Origin: Pezicula radicicola
Lineage: Eukaryota > Ascomycota > Leotiomycetes > Helotiales > Dermateaceae
NCBI GenBank assembly: GCA_003008705.1
Contig: PDUO01000020.1
Location: 999,914-1,063,913, forward strand
Direction: 5' to 3'
Length of the DNA stretch: 64,000 nucleotides
Part shown: positions 22,763-33,286 of the stretch, piece by piece
How the letters are laid out: every line of letters starts with the position of its first letter
How positions within the stretch are numbered: the first letter of the stretch is position 1
Made by a program: the position numbers and the translations under genes
Notes under the pieces: generated by a model
What the model saw: only the letters and a program-made list of their open reading frames with translations
Told to the model about the DNA's origin: nothing
The model's database searches: none

Positions 22763-25700
22763 ATGTGTTACCTTGTTGTTGAAAGGTACTCTATGTGCCG
22801 ATGTCTCTATTATAAGCACTCTACGGACATGTGTGCGGCCTACGGTCAACAAGGCCATCGTGTTCAGGAGCGGACGGTCCTTGTGGGCCATGCCTGTGAC
22901 CGGCACTCTGGATACCAGGCTACAACAGATATAGAATCTACAGCTGGCTACTCCGACTCAGGCTATAGTAGTGGTCACGGGGGTGGTTCTCGCCGTCAGG
23001 ACGGAAGACACAGGCGATGGAATGTACTGTCCTCAATCTGTGGAGTATCTCAGAGCATGGGGCCTTTCAAGATCTTCCACATTGATGACTGGGTGCATTA
23101 TCTGTTCTATTTTAGAAGAAGATATTCATCAGTGCGGCCCAGCCAGGCCGCTTTGCGGTACGTTGGACATGATAGACTGATGTCGTTTGCAGCACCTTCT
23201 TCTGCTCATGGCGAGCCTGAGTCTCAAGAGCGAATGTTTGACGCTGCTAGTCAGGGTGGAGATGAACGAGGCATTCTGGAAAACTACAATTCGGAGCTTC
23301 AAGCACTGCAAGAACCATTGCACAGTAACGCCACAGCTGCATATGGTCGTCAAGAGGTGCCATATATTTCGCCGTCTATTCTTACCCATCCAACCCAGAA
23401 TAACATTGCAGTTCAAGGCATTGAAGAGATCGCCTCCAGCCACAGTTATTCGACAGATATTCAACAGAGTGTTTTGAATCATGCTGCAGACTCGGAGATC
23501 ATAGAAGTGGCAGGTCTTGAGCAGTTTACCCAATCCAAGCCACTAGTTTTAGGCTACCAACCGAAGCGGCCAGAGTTGAATGTTCTACGCGAGCGTCTCC
23601 TGTTTCCAGATAGGTACTTTGATTTCTTGAAAGAACTAGAGTATGAGGTATGGATAAACTCTACTACCAACATTTATGGATCTTGCATGTCAGAGATCAG
23701 TATGGCAAAACGGTACAGGCGATTCAGCCTCTTCGTTCGCTATCCAGATATCTCATCCCGGCTAGAGCTTGGATTACCAGATGGGCTCTCTGATATCTAT
23801 ATCACGTCCATATGTCATCACACACTTGGCGTAGACTGGTCGACACTAGACAGCCTCCATGAAGTTCGGGGATGTCGAAATGTTCTCGTAAAGACGTACT
23901 TGAATTTGAAAAGCCTGCAGAGCTCTGGATTCTGCTTGGATCACTTCAGCGTGATAGTCGCAGATAACTACCGAACTGGTGTAGCTAGGATGCTTTTTAT
24001 CAAGATTGCGGAACTTCTTGGATTGGTCAGGGAGGTTGAGAATATCCTGCGGCAGTGTGTTCGCTTGATCCAGCAACATAGCTCCTCCACGCCGGCTAGG
24101 GATAAGCTTTCAGGTTTGACCACTCCTTTGCTCCGAGCATGGTGTAAGAGACTCATCCCTTTTGAAGTATTTGACTCTGGAGCTTCCAGCTTAGAGCTGG
24201 TCACTCTGCTGCAGATTTTGGTTCATATGCTTGACCTTGCAGTGGTCAGCTATGCAGGAGCACATCTCAATAATTTTGTGAGCGACTATATCGAAACGGA
24301 GGCGAGGATTGATATTCTAGCGCCCTTCCGAGAGAGAGCAACTACCAACTCCCAATCTGTCTTATTACAGCGATGCAAACTTCAGTGCTTAGACTTATTT
24401 CACCACGGAAGGCCGGTCTGGGTCTTTACTCCTAGTGACTGGAAATCACCTAGTGTCCCACTCTGTCTCTCTACAACGATGCAAGCCTTTGCAGATATCT
24501 GGGGACCTCTGTGGAAAGCACCAGATCCAGCTAGCGGCCGCCGGTATAGTTCTTACATGGTAGGTAATGGATGTATCGTTCAATGGGAACATGAACCCTC
24601 GATAGCTCCAGCATTAAAGGGGGAAGTCTTCTGCCACTGGATCAGTGAAGACGAGTGGGAAGATGAAGAAGCTCCCACTTTATCTTCAAGCGGTGCATCG
24701 GCGACTTTCGATGGCACCGAGACTCTCCTAATCGGTGCTATTACTACTGGAAAACAGAAGCTAATAGTGAACTCAACTTGCCGGCTTGCTATTAGTAGAG
24801 CCCGAGCTCATTTAAAGGATCTGGATAGACTTACTGTGCTTGGTACAAGAAAACCCTATCTTTACAACGATTCAATCCAATACCAATTGCAAGTCGGTTA
24901 TGGAGGCGTGAATACTACGGCAACGAAGCAGTACAAAAGGGTTCCTGGCCAATCCCTAAAAGACGCTCTTTTCGAGCTCTGGGCTATCGAGCCGGCGTTC
25001 CGAAATCCAGCGCTACTTGCTGACTTATATGGACTTGAAGTTTCCCTTTGCACGCATAATGCACAGCGAGTACCCTTATCCCAAATCCTAAGACTTAAAG
25101 CTATGCGTATATGCCTACGCAATTATCAATGGGGAAAAGCTCAATACGAGTCAGAATACTTTGCAACTCTACAAGATTGCTCACGTCAGATAATACTACA
25201 AGATAAAGAGTTCCGCAAAGACTTCGAAAATGCAGTATTATTCTGTCTTAAAATACTAAGGAAGACTGGTGTAGATCGCAAAGACAATCTTCTTGTATTT
25301 ATGTCTTCTGAATGCACACCGAAGCCTGAATTAGCGACGCTAATTCCGAGAGAGCATAGTTGGATCGGACTATTGCGAGATACTACTGTTGAATGTACTA
25401 TGGCTGTTTTTGGAGATAGCTGTCTTGAGTTTAAGCACATAAGGGGGGTTTCATGTGGCGGCACTGGCAGCACTGTTCTTCGAACAGCGCCAGTTCCGAA
25501 TGACATAGGAGCATCGCTTAAATTAGCGAGGAAAAGGGAGACGAACAAGACTAGCTCAACTGGGTGGTTGGAACGCTGGGATGTGTCTTCTATCGAAATA
25601 GGAAAAGACATATGGCTTGGGAAACGCGGCACACTACGCTTACAATCCCATCTAGCTGACGGTACTCTGTTGATGGACTGGCGTCCCTCGCCGGTTATGA

Positions 25701-25825
25701 CAGCTGTGAAATTTCTTCAGGGGGAAGTACCTTATCGGGAGTCCGTAGAGATCGATCATAGTGGCGAGCATCGTATTCGGTCAATACCGGTATTTGTAAT
25801 CGCTGATCGCATTGGAAATGAGTGA
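22763..25825 (+). CDS. Large uncharacterised fungal protein
   Basis: An open frame of 1020 codons. I recognise no catalytic or binding domain. The C-terminal half has patterns I associate with a large, function-less fungal family often of 700-1000 residues: WGPLWK, then a Tyr-x-x-x-x-GxI block (YMVGNGCIV), FCHWI followed by an acidic run, ETLLIGA, QLQVGYGGVN, KRVPGQSLKDALFELW, EVSLCTHNAQRVPL, and a late HSWIGLLRDT with CTMAV. There is no signal peptide or membrane helix. The true start is uncertain: the first 140 codons are Cys/Arg/Ser-rich and contain two acceptor-like sites (TTCTATTTTAG at about 23113, GTTTGCAG at about 23191). Met 23180 is a plausible alternative start, or upstream exons exist. 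The gene stands alone between AT-rich repeat-like stretches. Confidence 0.65.
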   Translation: MCYLVVERYSMCRCLYYKHSTDMCAAYGQQGHRVQERTVLVGHACDRHSGYQATTDIESTAGYSDSGYSSGHGGGSRRQDGRHRRWNVLSSICGVSQSMGPFKIFHIDDWVHYLFYFRRRYSSVRPSQAALRYVGHDRLMSFAAPSSAHGEPESQERMFDAASQGGDERGILENYNSELQALQEPLHSNATAAYGRQEVPYISPSILTHPTQNNIAVQGIEEIASSHSYSTDIQQSVLNHAADSEIIEVAGLEQFTQSKPLVLGYQPKRPELNVLRERLLFPDRYFDFLKELEYEVWINSTTNIYGSCMSEISMAKRYRRFSLFVRYPDISSRLELGLPDGLSDIYITSICHHTLGVDWSTLDSLHEVRGCRNVLVKTYLNLKSLQSSGFCLDHFSVIVADNYRTGVARMLFIKIAELLGLVREVENILRQCVRLIQQHSSSTPARDKLSGLTTPLLRAWCKRLIPFEVFDSGASSLELVTLLQILVHMLDLAVVSYAGAHLNNFVSDYIETEARIDILAPFRERATTNSQSVLLQRCKLQCLDLFHHGRPVWVFTPSDWKSPSVPLCLSTTMQAFADIWGPLWKAPDPASGRRYSSYMVGNGCIVQWEHEPSIAPALKGEVFCHWISEDEWEDEEAPTLSSSGASATFDGTETLLIGAITTGKQKLIVNSTCRLAISRARAHLKDLDRLTVLGTRKPYLYNDSIQYQLQVGYGGVNTTATKQYKRVPGQSLKDALFELWAIEPAFRNPALLADLYGLEVSLCTHNAQRVPLSQILRLKAMRICLRNYQWGKAQYESEYFATLQDCSRQIILQDKEFRKDFENAVLFCLKILRKTGVDRKDNLLVFMSSECTPKPELATLIPREHSWIGLLRDTTVECTMAVFGDSCLEFKHIRGVSCGGTGSTVLRTAPVPNDIGASLKLARKRETNKTSSTGWLERWDVSSIEIGKDIWLGKRGTLRLQSHLADGTLLMDWRPSPVMTAVKFLQGEVPYRESVEIDHSGEHRIRSIPVFVIADRIGNE

Positions 25826-27673
25826 TTCTCTTCAGCTATTCATATATTACAAGATTTTACCTAAATAGATATATGACTTTAGTCTTCTTTCATGAATATC
25901 AAAAGGTCGACTGTGCTACAACCTAAATTGCTTTGCGCCGGATATTAGGCAGCACCTACGCACTTTAGAATGGCTCCGTGAGCAGTTCAAGATGGATGGC
26001 GCCTTATATAGGCGGAAAGAACATATCTGCTGGTTGCTAAGAGCACTACAGACGACGGCTTTCTTAGATAGAAGGACAAAGCCTATCTAAGGTAATCTTT
26101 TCCTCCTTGTCGCTCTACTTAGAACGTAGATCTACCACTGTCATTAGTAGCATTAATATCCAAGGCCGTTTTTTATATAATGTTGGGGTCTCTCTATAAT
26201 GCGTGTATATGCGCATGTAAGCCTTGTTACAGGCGCGAGTCGACAAGTTTCATCTCTATTCCGTTAAAATATCTCCTTATTGCATGAATTTATAGATCGA
26301 CTGATTCAATATGCGTTAGCTTGAGTTTCGTATTTTGACTGTCAGTACTAACCAATAGGAAATGCTTCAATTGAGTGAAGTGACAAACACCAAAATTGGG
26401 AATGAAAAGAGTCACTGCTAAAAGGCTTCTTCTTTGTAATCCTTCAAGTACTCTATGTGGCTTTTGTGGTGCTAAAACATCTCTAGACTCGCAATGAAAT
26501 GTATTTTGTACTGGATTACTGTAGCTCCCAGACGTCAGAAACTGCCCCTTATACCTAAGCCAAAAGTAAGTACGCCTGAATGTAGCCAGAGCATACGAAG
26601 AATGCAATGACTCCATGAATGACTGAGTCAGTCTGAGCACCACAGCAGGAGTCCTCTTTTGACTAGGGCTTAAATTTACAGCAACTTTGAACATTTGACT
26701 AGCAAGTGTAATTGTCTTCGCTTTCGATATTGTAAAGGGGTAAGGTGGTAAGAAGTCGAGAAATCCATCAGGAAATAGCACAGCTGGAGTCGTCAGTCTG
26801 GTATTCTAGTATTCTAGTGTAATTCTTGTCTCGTCGCTTGGTGGAATTTTGACTTATGAAGCTCTTCCCATCACTTGAGCACCATAGGCTATCGTTGATG
26901 TCATTTGGAAGTTCTTTTCTGTACGGCCGATGAGAATCTTCAAACAATTTACACTCTCAGCTGGGGCAGCAAGTATCGATTATTTACGCGACAAGTCTAA
27001 TCTGGAAGTCGGATCCAACGGGAGAAAACAGTCTTTGTGTATCATCGGTCTTGGGGAGGCTGAGGTTTGAAAAGGGATTGATTTTGGCCCTTTCTCAACG
27101 AGGAATACAGCAAACAACCCCACGATCTATGGTCAAGTTTCTACTTACAATGGAGGTAGAATGTCTGGCCTATTCATTCCTGCTTGTGCGAAGGAAAGGA
27201 ATGGGATGTCCTCCTGTGGGATAATATCAATCACTTGAAAACACTTGATAATTGACTGTTGGATGCAGCACGATTTAAAGCTAGAAACAGGCCTATTTGG
27301 AAACAGAATCAAAAAAGAGTTTGCATTGGTACTCTCGTGACGCATTATCTTCTCTCAGCTAGCCTCCGTAATATACATAGAATTGTAATGGCTCGCCGCT
27401 GCAACGACTCAATGTCCACCCTGTTTCTATCATGGCCAACCCAGCCATCCTAAACGCCATGCTGTAAATGATCCATCGTCTCGTCCGCTCTCCATATGAA
27501 GAGAAATGCAAATGTGGGATTCCCTGTATGATCCTGAATAAACTACAAAAAGGATTTGTGAGGATGTGAGTATGAGCTCTACTTCTCGAGTATTGTGGCT
27601 CAGGGAAGATTATCTATCGACCGTAGTTGTATCCTGAGGATCACGTTAGTTGGTATTACACATCGCCAGTCAT
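25826..27673. other. Intergenic region without supported genes
   Basis: It is AT-rich, and the longest frame (minus 26781-26290, 163 codons) shows no domain and sits in repeat-like sequence. Pieces such as 25925-26110 read in short broken frames and may be transposon debris, but nothing specific is recognisable. Confidence 0.4.
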
Positions 27674-30600
27674 TTAGCCCTGCCAATGCCACTGTTGGGA
27701 GCCACCGCTATCTGGGCGTTGCTGACTAGCGGTGAAGCCACCAAGATGGTATTCCCATTGTCTAGAAACATCGCGATCTCGACGTTGATAAGCAGTAGGT
27801 GGGCCGTCGAAGTCTTGAAATTGATTGCCACCATAAAAGGTACCACTTTCTTGACCTTGGCGACCACTCAAGAGGCCACCACTATCGTTTCGAAGATGCC
27901 CGCTGGAGCCTCTCGAATTGTCTCCATGCACTGGGGTTGCGCTAGGAGAACGACTGCGCCTTAAATAGGAATCTTCAAAACGACGACCATCGGCAGAAGG
28001 TCCGTAATGCACAGCTTGAGCATCACGTACTACTGGTGGAAGCGGCGGAGCCTCTCCGTGGGTAGGTTTGGATTTTAGCATACCGTCATATCGTATAGGC
28101 TGTTCTCTAGCCGCCTTCCATGTGCTATAGTCAGGTACGGGTGTCTGGCTCAGTAGTCGTACCATGGCATCGGCATTGAATTTGGTTGCTGTGTACAACT
28201 CGGGTCGGGGGATGATGCTGAGGAGGAAGGTAATATCGCGTGGAATGACAAACGGTGGGGGCCCGTTCGATTGCCACTGTGGCGTGCCTTGAGTTTGTTG
28301 CATACGCTTCTGCTGGTCAAGTCTTCGACCTGCTGCACCCTTTAGAGGAGACTCTCCACGTGCGACCTTACGAGGTGGATTATCGAAGTCATCGCCAGGA
28401 AATGGTCGCTTCGGTGAATTCGTCACTGGATTAAGGTACTGCGGTCTGGGGCTATTTTCCTGGTATTGAGGCATTGGGCTATCACCACGGACTGAGGCGG
28501 GTTTCTCAATGGACTGTATAACTTTAGGCCTCATTTGCGTCGCAGGAGACACAATTGGGCGAACGGCAGTAGGATCAAACCCCTCTTTGTAGCGTGAAGC
28601 AAATCGCTGGAGGCTGGGATCATTTGGAAATAGTTCTGCCATCCGCTTTTCCAATTTGCGGATCTGGGATAGCTCGCCATACTGCGATTCATACTTGTGG
28701 AAGTATAGGTAAAGGGGTCTAGCCTTTGAAACATTTTCCGGCTTCGCTGTCAATCTGCTAACAGCAGTTTCAAAGGCAACACGAGCATCTGTTGGTGTTA
28801 GCTGTTATTGGTATAGGAGTGGGAGCGCGTTGACTTACTTGTAGTATCACCTATAGAGAGGAGGTGCTTGAGATATTCCAGTATGAATTGCTCATCTTCA
28901 GGGAACAACTTGGCGCCTCGCTCGAAAATCTTGGTGCCTGCTGCATCTTTGTAAACATGGTGTTCGATCAAAGCACTGGCAACGTAAACGTCACTTGTGA
29001 TCTTCCCTCGGGCACGAGCATCACTGAAAATCTGTCTTGAACCACCAATTGGATCTTTCACAGCACCCTTTCCTTGAATTCGGCGCATAGCTCTCATAAG
29101 AGCAATCCAGGCGAAGGAAATGGTTCTCGAAAGGAGCTGGGTCTGTATGGTATAACCCTGCTTGATGGCTGCTATTTGTTTGGTTTTCGCTGCTTCACTC
29201 TCCTTGACTGCTGCATCATTATCGTCATCGTCATCGTCTGCTCTTGCAATAATGGCATTGATTGATGCATCCAACTTGGACGACTCCTCAGCCTTAGTTA
29301 TGTCTCGAGCTTCTCGTCCTTTCAATTTTTTGATCAATTCATACAAGGAATCGAGAAGCTTGTCAAATGGTGCGCGAACAATTGCACCTTTCTCAGCAGG
29401 ACCCTTGTCCGCTTCTTCAATTGACAATGTGGTTTCAAGACGGTCGGCTTTCTTAAAGGCAAGTAAACAGCTTTCTGGGTTGGCAGAGATACCATCATTG
29501 AGGAAAGTATCACCTTCTTTATCCATGCCATTTGAAAAGCACCACTCCGCAGCACTGACCCACATCTCAGGCCAGAACCGCAATGCCATAACTGCTTGCT
29601 TGTACACATAAAGTACTCGCTGTTTGTAGATGTCAAGCTCATCAGCCTTCAACACCAGTGGATCTTCCTGCTCCCAGTCTATCCATTTCTGCCACATGAC
29701 CACTTGGTCGATAAACTCTGCATCGCCATCAAATCCAAGTGCAGGAGGGAGTCGTGGAAGAGTTGTTCGAACAAGATCTCGAGTAATATTTTCAAGCGCA
29801 GTATTTGCACTTCTGGCGGTCATATAGGCAGGCGATCGCTCCTGGAGGAATTTGCGACCCTATCAAAATTAGCTTGCAGTCTCCGATTACGAGGCTGTAC
29901 TCACAGTCATCTTGTTTAGTGACATCTCAAATTGATCATACTCTTTCCAAAGACCATTCACACTAGACATGGGAACACAAATGGCACGTTGATACGCTTT
30001 GCGCAGTTGATCCATTTTTTGTTGATCTTGCCAGCTAGGATTACTGCCGCCAATTTGGCCAGGAGCGCTATGAATGAACTGTATGTATTCTTGCCATATT
30101 TTGCCTGAGTCTCTATCAATGCCAATATTGGCCAGCACGAAATCGTATGCCTGAGATACCGTTGTACGAGCATTGCCAGTACGATCGTTTGTCAAGTCAT
30201 TCACACGGCGAATATAATTGAGATAGACAGACCAAAGCTGGACATTTGGAACAGTCAGAAGCGACTTGCCAAAGATCTGTTCTGCCGCACTGAAGTTGTC
30301 GTTCTCAAGTTCCATCTCCGTGTATTGCACCCATATTTCGGCCTGTTATGAGTCAGCAGTGCAACTATTTGTTTGGGGAGTGGACAACGTACAGCTTGAG
30401 GAAACACCTTGAAGAATCGCTCATAGACGTCTCTCGCATCGTCAAGCTTATTGCGGTTTCTATGTTCGCTGATGAGTGAAAGCCAAGCATCCATATCCCC
30501 ACGAGGATCTTCCTTAATTCTGTCTTCAAGCAGGCCTGTTCTGTCATGGGGGAGACGAGCTTTGGGAACTGAGGTATTTTGGGCAGAGGGTTGGGCAGAG

Positions 30601-30926
30601 GGTTGAGGAATGACTGCGGGGGTCAGTGTAACTGTAACTGCAGGAACGGCTTGCACAGGTGATGGAGCAGTAGGCTCTTCCTTTACTGCGGTCGGCACCG
30701 GCACTGAGGCTGTTTCTGTCACGATACCCTCTTCATCATCAGAATCATCCGCAATGAATCCTCCCACCATTTTTGGTCGTGCTGCAGAAAGCTCGGTATC
30801 TGTCGGCTTCGGAGATGTTATTGGGATGGGCGCGATTGGAACCTCTAGCTCTGAGTCTGGGGAGAGAGAACCGGAACCAAGCTCTTCCACAGCCTGGTTG
30901 TCCGCGAGATTATTGTTTGACGCCAT
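27674..30926 (-). CDS. RNA14: mRNA 3'-end processing protein Rna14 (CstF-77 homologue)
   Basis: Four exons (30926-30393, 30342-29905, 29859-28839, 28788-27674) join in phase to 1035 residues. The Ser/Pro/Glu-rich N-terminus is followed by HAT repeats and the Suf domain: MDAWLSLISEHRNRNKLDDARDVYERFFKVFP, split here only by its length, then AEIWVQYTEMELEN, LWSVYLNYIRRVND and RKAYQRAI, later SALIEHHVYKD, AKLFPEDEQFILEYLKHLL and RPLYLYFHKYESQYGEL. The C-terminus is Pro/Arg/Gly-rich, with PRPELYTATKFNADAM as the conserved monkeytail-like segment. Rna14 scaffolds cleavage factor IA with Rna15 and is essential for pre-mRNA cleavage and polyadenylation. The start is the first ATG (MASNNN); the frame extends upstream but only with TTG. 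It diverges from ASF1. Confidence 0.93.
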
Positions 30927-31871
30927 GATTTCCGGATTCAAGATTTGCGCATCGCTCGGGGGATCGTCTCGTATCAATCTCACGGGCGAGAATGCGCGAT
31001 ATTGCGATGGTCGAGAGTTGATGGCGGTGGTGGACAAAGACGAAGGTGGCTGTCAAGGCGATTTTGCGATGATAGCTTTGCTTTAGCTTGCTTTTAGCCT
31101 TGCATACAGCCACTTTGAGACTAGCTCCACATGTACGCCTGATCAGTGCACGCAACCCTAATTGATATTTGGCTTACCGTACACCATGTACTACGTACCT
31201 ATGCCTCTTCGAGTTATTGTTGTGTAAGATAAGTTACTTAGATCAGCTGAGTTACTCAATTGAAGTTAACTACTTATGCTACCAGAGGGAAATGGGTTCC
31301 TCAAAGTAAGTCAATTACTCAAAACGAGTGTGTTATCAAAATCAAGTGGGCTGTCCAAGATTCGTTAGCTTGCGCCATGTATCAATTTTGGAGCCGTACA
31401 TATATCAGGAAGCTTTTAGAATACATCCACGAAGTATTTGAAAAATGATGTTTAATAACCCAGCTATATCCAGTAATAAACTGAATCAGTCAAGAATCAG
31501 CCTTAATCGTATTCATGAGCCAATTTGATATTTGAGTTGGCTTGAATTATGACCTAAAATTCAAGCAGGCAGTTTTTCCACAGGAAGCAAGCACTTTGTG
31601 CCTGAAATTGACGGACGCGCATTGCCTAGACGACGCGAAATAATGTGCCCCGGCGCGTTTCTTTTCTTAATCTTCAGCCTTCTCTTCCCCCCTTTCACTT
31701 CCACTACGACACAAACCACCGTTTCCCTTCCCTTCTATTCTGTTTCGCGCACGGCTCTTGAATACCAGGCTTTCTACGATCTACTACAAACAAACTCACC
31801 TGCCCCAAATACCTACAACCGCATTCATTCATCATCAGCCAACCTTCAGGCCACAACACCGCAACCTCGCC
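30927..31871. promoter_or_regulatory. Divergent RNA14 / ASF1 promoter with minisatellite
   Basis: 945 bases hold both promoters. A copy of the GAGTWACTC repeat occupies about 31229-31345. Before the ASF1 ATG is a pyrimidine-rich tract (31670-31735). Confidence 0.45.
31229..31345. repeat. GAGTWACTC-type minisatellite copy
   Basis: Degenerate units include AAGTTACTTAGATCAG, CTGAGTTACTCAATTG, AAGTTAACTACTT, CAAAGTAAGTCAATTACTC and ending AAAACGAGTG. They lie between two housekeeping genes. Confidence 0.6.
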
Positions 31872-32815
31872 ATGTCTGTCGTATCTCTCTTGGGCGTTAA
31901 CGTGCTCAATAACCCAGCCAAGTTCGCCGATTCCTACCAGTTCGAAATCACCTTCGAGTGCTTGGAGAGTCTGCAAAAGGATCTCGAGTGGAAGTTGACC
32001 TATGTTGGCTCTGCCACCTCGTAGGTTTTCCTTACAAACGCCGCTCTGCGTGCGCTGCTAACAAATCGCAGAGATGAGCACGACCAAGAACTCGACAGCC
32101 TCCTCGTTGGCCCTATCCCTGTCGGTATAAACAAGTTCATTTTCGAAGCAGACCCACCCGACACCAAGCGAATTCCCGATGCCGAGATTCTAGGTGTCAC
32201 GGTGATTCTTCTCACCTGTACCTACGATGGTAGAGAATTCGTTCGAGTTGGATACTATGTCAATAATGAGTATGACTCGGAGGAGCTCAACGCAGATCCT
32301 CCCGCGAAGCCAATTTTGGACAAAGTCAGACGAAATGTTCTCGCGGAGAAGCCAAGAGTCACACGATTTGCTATTAAGTGGTAAGTCATTTCTATGACAA
32401 GCACTGAGCATTGCTAATTATAACTGTCGACAGGGACTCGGATGCCTCCGCTCCTGCAGAATTCCCTCCCGAACAGCCAGAGGCCGATCTCGTAGCCGAT
32501 GGAGACCAGTACGGCGCCGAGGAAGCCGACGAAGAGGAGGAGGAGCTCGCTGAGGGCGGAGAAGCAGCCATTGCTGATCCTGACGCTATGGTTGACGATG
32601 CTGAGATGACTGGAGCGGATGTTGCCGCCGAGGAATCTGATAACGGAAGTGAGGATCTCGAAGCAGAGAGCAGTGGTAGCGAAGACGAGGAGGAGGAGCT
32701 TGAGGAAGAGGTCGAAGGCGAGGGAGGCGCTGACGAAGATATGGAGATGGATGGTGTTGAGAAGCCCGCCAACGGTGCTGCTCCTCACCACGTCGACGAA
32801 GTCATGGCTCATTGA
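31872..32815 (+). CDS. ASF1: Histone chaperone Asf1
   Basis: Three exons (31872-32020, 32072-32380, 32434-32815) join in phase to 279 residues. The first 150-odd residues are the Ig-like Asf1 core: [76 protein letters not shown] split by family-typical residues, and [18 protein letters not shown]. The remainder is a long Glu/Asp tail, as in yeast Asf1. It hands H3-H4 to CAF-1 and HIRA and supports Rtt109-type H3K56 acetylation in the nucleus. The core is unaltered, so it should be functional. It diverges from RNA14 and lies in tandem with the SRO7 homologue. Confidence 0.96.
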
Positions 32816-33286
32816 TTGAAATGTTTATACCCGTGGCAGCATATAGGCAGGCTCATTAGATCTGGTTACGAAGGAGTTTTCATAGTTTTTGGAGACTACA
32901 GGTGATGTTTATGAAGGAAATAATGATACTGTTGATGAATTAATTGAACTGTATTTTGAGTTATTCAAACAATGCGCAAACTTATAATAGGGTGATTCCC
33001 AAGCGCGTGCGATCAGAACGGGAGGTCAAGCCTTTTCTTTTTGCGCTTGCCTAAACAGATCTAACGATTAAAGGGAATGAATACGAGACTTATCAACTTG
33101 TGGAAGTCCAAAAAGGTCAAACGTATTATTCAAACGTTGACTTAGCTTCTTGTGTCCCCCCGCATTGGCATTGCACAGCCACTCAGGCCTACCGATGACG
33201 AAGTAGGGGCGCTCAACAGCGTTTATTAGATTCAGGTACCAGACCAGACACATCTTTCATCTTTTTCCCTACATCAAGCCTTCAAA
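32816..33286. other. Intergenic spacer ASF1-SRO7
   Basis: 470 bases comprise the ASF1 3' UTR and the SRO7-homologue promoter. No further feature is seen. Confidence 0.5.

Noticed and set aside
26290..26781. 163-codon minus-strand frame
   Set aside because: No recognisable motif, isolated in repeat-like DNA. It could be an orphan gene, but nothing beyond length supports it.
28150..29919. Overlapping frames antisense to and within RNA14
   Set aside because: Shadows of the coding sequence; the RNA14 exons join in phase and explain the region.
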